Shown: positions 8,266-15,331 of the stretch, in pieces
How the letters are laid out: each line of letters opens with the position of its first letter
Numbering within the stretch: position 1 is the first letter of the stretch
DNA from: Leptodesmis sichuanensis A121
GTDB lineage: Bacteria > Cyanobacteriota > Cyanobacteriia > Leptolyngbyales > Leptolyngbyaceae
Direction of reading: 5' to 3'
NCBI RefSeq assembly: GCF_021379005.1
Contig: NZ_CP075171.1
Coordinates: forward strand, 5,208,001-5,272,000
DNA: 64,000 nt
Notes under the pieces: model-generated
Database searches by the model: none
What the model was told of the DNA's origin: nothing
Seen by the model: the letters and a program-made list of their open reading frames with translations, nothing else
Position numbers and translations under genes: made by a program

Positions 8266-8684
8266 ACTGAATCCTACCTTCTGAATGGATATAGAGTTAC
8301 TTCACTCGTTGTTCTCAGGGATACGCACGTCAGGCAGATTTGGATTCAGGTGGGGATTGGGGATGAGGAATTAGGGAGTGGGTGGTATGTGGTGCATAAC
8401 GCGAGGGTGGGGAAGTAAGGGGATGGGCAAATGGTGCGAACGTGTCATGGGTCACTGGGACAGGTTTGTGTCCAACACAGGACGTATGACAAAGGACAGT
8501 TCAACCTTTAGAACTCAAAACGCCTAATTCAGTCCAGCATTCCATTGTCAGAGGGCAAATCGGTAGGGTCTGTGTGGCACAATGAAGAGCAGTCCTTATG
8601 ATTGTGTGCAAAAGCTACAGGAATAGTTGGCATCTAGTTTTTGCAGGCGATCGCACTCTACTGTCCAGTTCTTCAGGTAAGCCC
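8266..8684. other. Divergent intergenic region between the StyA-like gene and chlI
   Basis: 419 bases with no supported gene. In-frame codons upstream of the chosen chlI start run back to an ATG at 8598, so translation from there cannot be excluded. The G-rich run near 8340-8420 and the short repeats near 8440-8500 (GACAGG, GTCATGGGTCA) show no clear function. Promoters for both flanking genes should be here. Confidence 0.5.
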
Positions 8685-9797
8685 GTGAGTCCCACTGCGA
8701 ACGTAATTTCTACTGAAAATGGTCGGTCTGTTCACACGGCAGCGGCTGTGCGGCAGCGGCCCGTCTTTCCGTTTACGGCAATTGTTGGTCAGGAAGAAAT
8801 GAAACTGGCCCTATTGCTGAATGTGATTGATCCCAAGATCGGGGGCGTGATGATTATGGGCGATCGCGGCACGGGCAAGACGACGACCATTCGTGCCCTG
8901 GCGGATCTGCTACCAGAAATTGAAGTTGTGGCCGATGATCCCTTCAACAGTCACCCCAGCGACCCGGAACTGATGGGCGATGAGGTACGGCAACAGGTGG
9001 CCCAGGGAGTTGACTTGCCGATCGTGCTGAAAAAAGTGCCGATGGTGGATTTACCGCTGGGGGCGACGGAAGATCGGGTCTGCGGCACGATCGATATTGA
9101 AAAAGCTCTCTCAGAAGGGGTAAAAGCCTTTGAACCGGGACTGCTGGCCAAGGTGAACCGGGGCATTCTCTATGTAGACGAGGTGAACCTGCTGGACGAT
9201 CATCTGGTGGATGTGCTGCTCGATTCTGCGGCCTCTGGCTGGAACACGGTGGAACGGGAGGGGATTTCCGTGCGTCACCCAGCTCGCTTTGTGCTGGTGG
9301 GTTCTGGTAACCCGGAAGAAGGTGAATTGCGACCTCAGTTGCTTGATCGCTTCGGGATGCACGCGGAGATTCATACCGTGAAAGAACCAGCCTTACGGGT
9401 GCAAATCGTCGAACAACGCACCGAATTCGACCAGGATCCCCAGGCTTTTCTGGAACGCTATCAAGCGCAGCAAAATGAAATGCGGCAAAAACTGGTGGAT
9501 GCTCAAGCCCGACTCCGGCAGGTTGTGATTGATCCCGATCTGCGGGTGAAGATTTCCCAAGTCTGTGCCGACTTAGATGTAGATGGCTTGCGGGGAGATA
9601 TCGTCACCAATCGGGCGGCGAAAGCGCTGGCAGCCTTGGAAGGTCGGACTGAAGTCACCGTCAGTGATATTCGCCGGGTTGTAACCCTGTGTTTGCGCCA
9701 TCGCTTACGGAAGGATCCCCTAGAATCGATCGACTCGGGCTATAAGGTGGAAAAGGTCTTCAATCAAGTCTTTGGTGAAGCACCCACCGACACTTAA
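8685..9797 (+). CDS. chlI: Magnesium chelatase ATPase subunit I
   Basis: AAA+ subunit of the ChlD-ChlH-ChlI complex that inserts Mg2+ into protoporphyrin IX, the first committed step of chlorophyll synthesis. Walker A is GDRGTGKTTT, Walker B is GILYVDEVNLL, the sensor region is GSGNPEEGELRPQLLDRFG, and the C-terminal helical domain ends DPLESIDSGYKVEKVF. I prefer the GTG at 8685 (370 residues, starting SPTANVIS after the initiator, AGG upstream), because the family has about 355-375 residues. The ATG at 8598 would give 399. It is followed after 18 bases by an ABC importer gene, so read-through is possible though the functions are unrelated. Confidence 0.96.
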   Translation: MSPTANVISTENGRSVHTAAAVRQRPVFPFTAIVGQEEMKLALLLNVIDPKIGGVMIMGDRGTGKTTTIRALADLLPEIEVVADDPFNSHPSDPELMGDEVRQQVAQGVDLPIVLKKVPMVDLPLGATEDRVCGTIDIEKALSEGVKAFEPGLLAKVNRGILYVDEVNLLDDHLVDVLLDSAASGWNTVEREGISVRHPARFVLVGSGNPEEGELRPQLLDRFGMHAEIHTVKEPALRVQIVEQRTEFDQDPQAFLERYQAQQNEMRQKLVDAQARLRQVVIDPDLRVKISQVCADLDVDGLRGDIVTNRAAKALAALEGRTEVTVSDIRRVVTLCLRHRLRKDPLESIDSGYKVEKVFNQVFGEAPTDT

Positions 9798-9815
9798 TAT
9801 TGAGCCAGGTGAATT

Positions 9816-10748
9816 GTGAACAGTCCAACCTCAACTCCTTCAATTTGGCGGACGGTACAATTCTGGCGCTTTGTCGGACAGGCGATCGCAGTCATGTGTG
9901 TGATTGCCCTCCTGAGTTTTCTCTGGATTAACCTCACCCGCAACCTGCAGCGATTGGGATTGGGGCTGGGATTTGGTTTTCTTCGCTCTCAAGCCGGATT
10001 TACGATCGGTGAAAGTCTGATTCCCTACCAATCCTCAGACACCTACGGACAAGCATTGCTGGTGGGATTGGTCAACTCGCTGAGCGTGATCATGACCGGA
10101 ATCGGGCTGGCTACGGTCATCGGTCTGATTGCGGGAATTGCGCGACTGTCGAATAACTGGCTGGTGCGGCATCTGGCGCTGGTCTATGTAGAAGTGCTGC
10201 GAAATACTCCCCTGTTGCTGCAGCTTTTCTTCTGGTATTTCGCCGTGTTTCTGAGCCTGCCGAAACCGGATAATCCGGTGCGATGGTTGGGATTCAGCTT
10301 CAGCAATAGTGGCATTGCCTTACCAGGAGGCTGGCGGCTCACTCCCGAATTTTCAGCCTTACTGCTGGGCTTGGCCATTTACACAGGCACCTTCATTGCC
10401 GAAATTGTCCGGGGTGGGATTCAGTCTGTTCCCAAAGGCCAGTGGGAAGCGGCTCGATCGCTCGGCCTCAAATCGGACTTGACGATGCGATTGGTGATTC
10501 TCCCCCAGGCACTCCGGGCGATCATTCCACCGCTGGGGAATCAGTATTTGAATCTGGCGAAAAATTCCAGTTTAGCGATCGCCGTGGGCTTCCCCGATCT
10601 GTATGCCGTTGCCTCGACCACCTTCAACCAGACTGGGCGGGCCGTGGAAGTGATGATCTTGATTTCTGTCGCTTACCTCACCATTAGCCTCACCATTGCT
10701 CTGCTCCTGAATCTCTATAATCGCCGTGTGCAACTGGTAGAACGCTGA
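9816..10748 (+). CDS. natG: Amino-acid ABC transporter permease (NatG/AapQ type)
   Basis: 310 residues with a GTG start at 9816 preceded by AGGTGA. Membrane permease of the polar amino-acid family, with about six to eight hydrophobic helices. The cytoplasmic EAA loop, which docks to the ATPase, reads WEAARSLGLKSDLTMRLVILPQALR. The signature VEVLRNTPLLLQLFFWYF is typical of HisM/AapQ permeases. In Anabaena the N-II system (NatFGH-BgtA) takes up acidic and neutral polar amino acids. Here this gene and the next two give both permeases and the ATPase. The stop is one base before the next start, so the genes are translationally coupled. No periplasmic binding protein (NatF) is adjacent. Confidence 0.88.
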   Translation: MNSPTSTPSIWRTVQFWRFVGQAIAVMCVIALLSFLWINLTRNLQRLGLGLGFGFLRSQAGFTIGESLIPYQSSDTYGQALLVGLVNSLSVIMTGIGLATVIGLIAGIARLSNNWLVRHLALVYVEVLRNTPLLLQLFFWYFAVFLSLPKPDNPVRWLGFSFSNSGIALPGGWRLTPEFSALLLGLAIYTGTFIAEIVRGGIQSVPKGQWEAARSLGLKSDLTMRLVILPQALRAIIPPLGNQYLNLAKNSSLAIAVGFPDLYAVASTTFNQTGRAVEVMILISVAYLTISLTIALLLNLYNRRVQLVER

Positions 10749-10749
10749 T

Positions 10750-11856
10750 ATGGTTCCTCGCGATCGCCCCTTTCCTGCCAACCGTACCCCATCCAGTCCT
10801 CTTCGCTGGCTGCGCAAAAACCTGTTCGACGGCTGGTTCAACAGTCTGCTGACGCTGGTCTGTCTGTGGCTATTAATTCAGGGCGTAATCCGGTTTGCTG
10901 GCTGGATCTTCACTCAAGCCCAATGGACAGTTGTCACCAGCAACTTGCGGTTATTTTTTGTCGGACGCTACCCCCAGGATCAAGTATGGCGTTTGTGGAT
11001 TGTGCTGGCGATCGTCCTGGCATGGGTGGGATATGGAATCTGGCAGGCGGTGGGAAAAAGCAGCAAGCAGGAGAGGAGAGAGCGGGGGAGTGGAGGAGTG
11101 GAGGAGTGGAGGAGTGAAGGTTCAAAGTTGCCGCAACGCCTACTCCTGATTTTGTTCCCTGTCAGTCTCATAGGATGTTTATGGCTGATTGGGGGTGGGG
11201 TGGGGCTGAGTCGGGTGCCGACCAGTCTGTGGGGTGGGTTGATGCTGACGTTGTTGGTGTCGATCGCCAGTATTGTGCTGGCCTTTCCCCTGGGGGTGTT
11301 GCTGGCCCTGGGACGACAGAGTACCTTACCCGTCCTGAAGGGATTTTGTACCACCTATATTGAATTGATTCGAGGTTTGCCCCTTATTGGCATTTTGTTT
11401 ATGGCTCAGGTGATGCTGCCACTGGTCTTACCGGGACAGCCGAATATTGATCGGATTGTGCGGGCGATCGCGGGACTCGTCCTGTTCAATGCTGCCTACC
11501 TGGCCGAAAATGTGCGCGGTGGTTTACAGGCAATTCCCAGAGGCCAAACCGAAGCCGCCAAAGCTTTAGGGCTGAATACTTCCCTGATCCTGTCCTTCAT
11601 CGTATTACCCCAAGCCCTCCGGATTGCCGTCCCCGCGATCGTCGGCCAATTCATTTCCCTGTTCAAAGACACCTCCCTGCTCTCTCTCTTTGCCCTGGTT
11701 GAACTGACTGGGATAGCGCGATCGGTGCTGGCGCAACCCCAATTCCTGGGCCGCTATGCAGAAGTTTACCTGTTCATCGGGCTATTGTATTGGATATTTT
11801 GCTACACCATGTCTACCGTCAGTAAACGCCTGGAACACCCCGATCGCAGCAGGTAA
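10750..11856 (+). CDS. natH: Amino-acid ABC transporter permease (NatH/AapM type) with a repeat-expanded loop
   Basis: 368 residues, second permease of the importer. The EAA loop reads TEAAKALGLNTSLILSFIVLPQALR and the conserved YIELIRGLPLIGILFMAQ precedes it. Between the second and third hydrophobic segments is a Ser/Gly/Glu/Arg-rich stretch (residues about 107-125: QERRERGSGGVEEWRSEG). It is encoded by three perfect tandem copies of AGTGGAGG (11089-11112) plus degenerate neighbours. Because the unit is 8 bp, gain or loss of one copy would shift the frame, so this gene could be switched by slippage. Otherwise intact. Substrate assignment follows the neighbours and family, not direct evidence. 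Confidence 0.87.
   Translation: MVPRDRPFPANRTPSSPLRWLRKNLFDGWFNSLLTLVCLWLLIQGVIRFAGWIFTQAQWTVVTSNLRLFFVGRYPQDQVWRLWIVLAIVLAWVGYGIWQAVGKSSKQERRERGSGGVEEWRSEGSKLPQRLLLILFPVSLIGCLWLIGGGVGLSRVPTSLWGGLMLTLLVSIASIVLAFPLGVLLALGRQSTLPVLKGFCTTYIELIRGLPLIGILFMAQVMLPLVLPGQPNIDRIVRAIAGLVLFNAAYLAENVRGGLQAIPRGQTEAAKALGLNTSLILSFIVLPQALRIAVPAIVGQFISLFKDTSLLSLFALVELTGIARSVLAQPQFLGRYAEVYLFIGLLYWIFCYTMSTVSKRLEHPDRSR
11089..11112 (+). repeat. Three tandem AGTGGAGG octamers inside the natH coding sequence
   Basis: Perfect copies at 11089-11096, 11097-11104 and 11105-11112, flanked by the degenerate units AGCGGGGG (11081-11088) and AGTGAAGG (11113-11120). In frame within a cytoplasmic loop. Confidence 0.9.
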
Positions 11857-11860
11857 TACC

Positions 11861-11888
11861 ATTTTGGATTTTGGATTTGCGATTTTGG
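11861..11888 (+). repeat. Four ATTTTGG-type heptads between natH and the ATPase gene
   Basis: Reads ATTTTGG, ATTTTGG, ATTTGCG, ATTTTGG in tandem, ending about 50 bases before the ATPase start codon. Confidence 0.75.
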
Positions 11889-11937
11889 ATTGCAAAACAT
11901 CCTTGCCTCCCCTACTTCCTACTCCCACTCAAACCCC

Positions 11938-12684
11938 ATGTCCACCAACCCGATCCAACCGATCATCATCGCTGAAGACGTTCACAAGTGGTACGGCAAA
12001 TTTCACGTTTTGCAGGGAGTTAGCCTCACCGTCCAGCGAGGAGAAGTTGTTGTGATCATGGGGCCATCGGGTTCCGGAAAATCCACCTTCATCCGCACCT
12101 TTAATGCGCTGGAAGAATACCAGCAGGGCCGGATTCTGATTGATGGGATTGAACTGTCTCAGGATTTGCGGAATATTGAAGCGATTCGGCAGGAAGTAGG
12201 GATGGTGTTTCAGCAATTCAATCTATTTCCCCATCTGACGGTGCTGGAAAATATCACGCTGGCTCCCCGTTGGGTGCGGAAATGGAAGCAAGGTAAAGCT
12301 CAGGAAGTCGCACTGCAACTGCTGGAACGAGTCGGTATTTTGGAACAGGCTCACAAGTATCCTGGTCAACTGTCTGGCGGACAACAGCAGCGAGTAGCGA
12401 TCGCCCGTGCCCTGGCCATGCAACCCAAAATCATGCTGTTTGATGAACCGACTTCAGCCCTGGATCCAGAAATGGTGCGGGAAGTGCTGGATGTCATGCA
12501 GTCCTTAGCCCAATCGGGAATGACGATGGTGGTGGTGACGCATGAAGTGGGATTTGCTCGCGAAGTGGGCGATCGCGTGGTTTTAATGGCCGATGGCCAA
12601 ATCGTAGAAATTGCCCCACCCAGCGAGTTTTTTACCAATCCCCAACAGGAGCGATCGCAACGGTTTCTGTCACAAATTCTTTGA
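11938..12684 (+). CDS. bgtA: Amino-acid ABC transporter ATP-binding protein
   Basis: 248 residues, the usual length for GlnQ/HisP/BgtA ATPases. Walker A is GPSGSGKST, the Q-loop is [15 protein letters not shown], the signature is [17 protein letters not shown], Walker B is [14 protein letters not shown], and the H-loop is [14 protein letters not shown] chose the ATG at 11938 ([20 protein letters not shown]). An ATG at 11890 would add 16 residues read from the repeat-containing spacer. Energises uptake by the two permeases encoded upstream. In Anabaena BgtA serves two transport systems; whether that holds here cannot be seen. Confidence 0.93.
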   Translation: MSTNPIQPIIIAEDVHKWYGKFHVLQGVSLTVQRGEVVVIMGPSGSGKSTFIRTFNALEEYQQGRILIDGIELSQDLRNIEAIRQEVGMVFQQFNLFPHLTVLENITLAPRWVRKWKQGKAQEVALQLLERVGILEQAHKYPGQLSGGQQQRVAIARALAMQPKIMLFDEPTSALDPEMVREVLDVMQSLAQSGMTMVVVTHEVGFAREVGDRVVLMADGQIVEIAPPSEFFTNPQQERSQRFLSQIL

Positions 12685-12694
12685 TGTGGCGATC

Positions 12695-12796
12695 ATACCA
12701 ATTTAAATTGCGATCACGGCAGATCTCAGAGATTTTTCGCCGGAACGTCTCTACTACAAGGGTTTGTATGCCTTAGCAACGATTTGAATTGGTATC
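12695..12796. repeat. MITE-like element with ATACCAATT / AATTGGTAT ends
   Basis: ATACCAATTTAAATTGCGAT at 12695-12714 and CGATTTGAATTGGTAT at 12781-12796 (preceded by GCAA) form imperfect terminal inverted repeats about 102 bp apart. The interior carries TTCGCCGGAACGTCTCTAC, also present near 5981-6000. Non-coding, between the importer ATPase gene and pbpC. Confidence 0.55.
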
Positions 12797-12934
12797 AGAA
12801 CCAGGGTTTTATACGGAAAAGTAGTTGGACTAATCTATCTGTAAGGAGATTATGACGAATCAATTCAGATATCTGGATTAACTATGAAGGAGGAGGTATT
12901 CATTGACTACTGTCCGATCACGGAGTGATACGAG

Positions 12935-15316
12935 ATGAAACGAAGGGCGGCAAGGGTGATGCGATGGTGGAGACGATCGCCCATCTTCCTCAAAATAGTA
13001 ACCGTTGGATTCGTGTTGCTTCTCAGTGTGCGATCGCTGCCTTATTTCGCGCCAATCCGATCGTCTGACCTGATGCAACAGCAGCAAGCGGTAGAGTTTG
13101 TCGATCGTCATGGTCTGCCTCTGGGAACGATTCTCAGCCGAGATCAAAGCCATACTGTTGCCGTCTCTCTGGCTCAGGTGTCGCCTCATTTCCTCCAGGC
13201 GATCGTCGCGGCTGAGGACAAGCGGTTTTATCAGCATGGGGCATTGGATGAGCGGGCGATCGGGCGTGCGGCATTAGAAGCAGTTCAGGCGCGTCAAATT
13301 GTCAGTGGGGCTTCAACCATCACCATGCAACTGGCTCGCATGATTGATCCGGTTCCATTTGGCATTCTCGGTAAATTGCGCGAAATCTGGACATCCTGGC
13401 GATTGTTTGCAGGCATGGGTCGGGATGAGATTTTGCAGGCTTATGTGAATCGGTTGCCAATGGGTAGCAATATTTATGGGGTAGAAGCGGCTGCCCGTAC
13501 CTACTTTGGCATTCCGGCCAGTGACCTGACTCTGGCTCAAGCGAGTTTACTGGCTGGCATTCCCAATGATCCAAATAATTTGCAACCTTACGATCGCCTG
13601 ATTCCCCTCAAACGTCGGCAGACCTATGTGTTGAATCGGATGGTGGAGGATGGGTATATCACTCGTGCAGAGGGCGAGCGGGCCTACGCGGAAGAAGTGG
13701 CCTTGCAACCAAGAGCACAGGGAATTATCGCCGCTCCTCACTTTCAATTTTGGTTGGCACAACATTTACCAGAGAATCATCCGGCTCAGGTACAAACGAC
13801 CCTCGATCGTCCCCTGCAACAATTTGTTGAAACTCAAGTCCAGCAGGTCATTCAAAGTTTGTCATCGCATCACGTGCATCATGCTGCCGCCTTAGTTGTG
13901 GAGAATCAAACCGGAGCAGTGCTGGCTTACGTCGGTTCACCAGACTACTTTGCGGAAGCGCAAATGGGCAGAAATGATGGTGTGCAAGCCTTACGGCAAC
14001 CCGGTTCTACTCTGAAGCCCTTTGTCTATGAACTGGCTCTGGAACAACGAGTGATTCGTCCCAATACGATTCTGGCTGATGTGCCAACCCGCTACGCTAT
14101 TCCTGGTGCCCGCCTCTACAGCCCTTCCGACTACAGCGAAACTTTTCAAGGGCCAGTCCGAGTGCGTTATGCCTTAGCCAATTCTCTGAATATTCCTGCT
14201 GTTCGCACTCTGGAGCAAGTTGGCGTGAAAGCCTTTCTGGAACGGCTGCATCAACTCGGCTTCACCCACTTGACTGAAACCCCTGAACATTATGGTTTAG
14301 GACTGGCTCTTGGCAGTGGCGAAGTCAACCTGTGGGAATTAGCACGGGCCTATCTGGCGATCGCACGGCAGGGTGAACTCGTTGAATTAAAAAGCATCAG
14401 TTCTGCATCGAACAACGCTGTAATTCCAAATCCCAAATTCCAAATTCCAAATTCCTCTTCCTGGCAACTGATCACTGATATGCTGGCTGATTCCCATGCA
14501 CGGGCCAGAGCGTTTGGAGTCAATTCCTTACTGGCCTTACCCTTTCCAGCCGCCGTGAAAACGGGGACATCTTCCGATTACCGGGATACGTGGACTGTTG
14601 GATTCACAAGAGATTACACCGTTGCGGTATGGGTCGGCAACTTTGACAGCGCTCCCATGCAAAAGGTGTCCGGGGTAACGGGGGCGGCTCCATTGTGGAA
14701 TCGGATTATGCTGCATCTGCATGAAAGCCAGGAACCGCAGGCTTTCCCTCCCCCTGAAGGACTGGTTCAACGTCCGATCTGTGCTTTATCGGGTGCCCGT
14801 CCCACTCCAGCCTGCCCATCTGTGGTGCAGGAGTATTTGTTTCCTGAAGATCTGGCTGCCTATGACCAACAACCGGATCCCTTTTATCAGATGGCTACAG
14901 ATCAGAATGGTCGATCGCACTACCAACGGCACTTGCCTGCTGAATATAACGAATGGTTGGCGATGCAATCCTCCACGGAAGTCATTAGCCCGGTTTCGAC
15001 GAGCGATCGCCTGAAGATCATTTCCCCCCGCAACGGCGACTTTTTTGTGATTGGTAAGGCAGAAGAAGCGCAGAGTGCAGCGGCTCAACGATTGCAATTT
15101 CAGGTCGCTAATGATTCTGGTAAATCGATTGAATGGCGACTCAATGGTCAGTTGCTGACGACTCAAACCGCCAACTCCTGGTTCTGGACTCCCCAACCGG
15201 GAGCCTGGACGTTGCAGGTGAGCAGTGACGGCAACACCGACCAAGTGAACTTTGAGGTACACATGGCAGAAACTCAGCCAACTCGTCGGGGTTTTTCTTT
15301 CGCACCGCGATCGTAG
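12935..15316 (+). CDS. pbpC: Penicillin-binding protein 1C (bifunctional peptidoglycan synthase)
   Basis: 793 residues: a basic N-terminus, one transmembrane helix (about 18-38), a GT51 transglycosylase domain, a transpeptidase domain and a C-terminal PBP1C-type domain. The GT51 domain has catalytic Glu94 in VAAEDKRFYQHG plus GASTITMQLAR. The transpeptidase has nucleophile Ser358 in GSTLKPF, then SLN, then KTGTS near 541. It polymerises and crosslinks peptidoglycan on the outer face of the inner membrane. An insertion of about 12 residues (VIPNPKFQIPNS, near residue 500) is encoded by five tandem heptads and lies between conserved transpeptidase segments. The gene ends 15 bases from the convergent pseudokinase gene. 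Confidence 0.93.
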   Translation: MKRRAARVMRWWRRSPIFLKIVTVGFVLLLSVRSLPYFAPIRSSDLMQQQQAVEFVDRHGLPLGTILSRDQSHTVAVSLAQVSPHFLQAIVAAEDKRFYQHGALDERAIGRAALEAVQARQIVSGASTITMQLARMIDPVPFGILGKLREIWTSWRLFAGMGRDEILQAYVNRLPMGSNIYGVEAAARTYFGIPASDLTLAQASLLAGIPNDPNNLQPYDRLIPLKRRQTYVLNRMVEDGYITRAEGERAYAEEVALQPRAQGIIAAPHFQFWLAQHLPENHPAQVQTTLDRPLQQFVETQVQQVIQSLSSHHVHHAAALVVENQTGAVLAYVGSPDYFAEAQMGRNDGVQALRQPGSTLKPFVYELALEQRVIRPNTILADVPTRYAIPGARLYSPSDYSETFQGPVRVRYALANSLNIPAVRTLEQVGVKAFLERLHQLGFTHLTETPEHYGLGLALGSGEVNLWELARAYLAIARQGELVELKSISSASNNAVIPNPKFQIPNSSSWQLITDMLADSHARARAFGVNSLLALPFPAAVKTGTSSDYRDTWTVGFTRDYTVAVWVGNFDSAPMQKVSGVTGAAPLWNRIMLHLHESQEPQAFPPPEGLVQRPICALSGARPTPACPSVVQEYLFPEDLAAYDQQPDPFYQMATDQNGRSHYQRHLPAEYNEWLAMQSSTEVISPVSTSDRLKIISPRNGDFFVIGKAEEAQSAAAQRLQFQVANDSGKSIEWRLNGQLLTTQTANSWFWTPQPGAWTLQVSSDGNTDQVNFEVHMAETQPTRRGFSFAPRS
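14421..14455 (+). repeat. Five tandem heptads (AAATTCC type) inside pbpC
   Basis: TAATTCC, AAATCCC, then three perfect AAATTCC copies (14435-14455). In frame in pbpC, encoding a short Pro/Asn-rich insertion. The same heptad style is seen between genes elsewhere in the window. Confidence 0.9.
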
Positions 15317-15331
15317 TCATGACGTTGGTTT

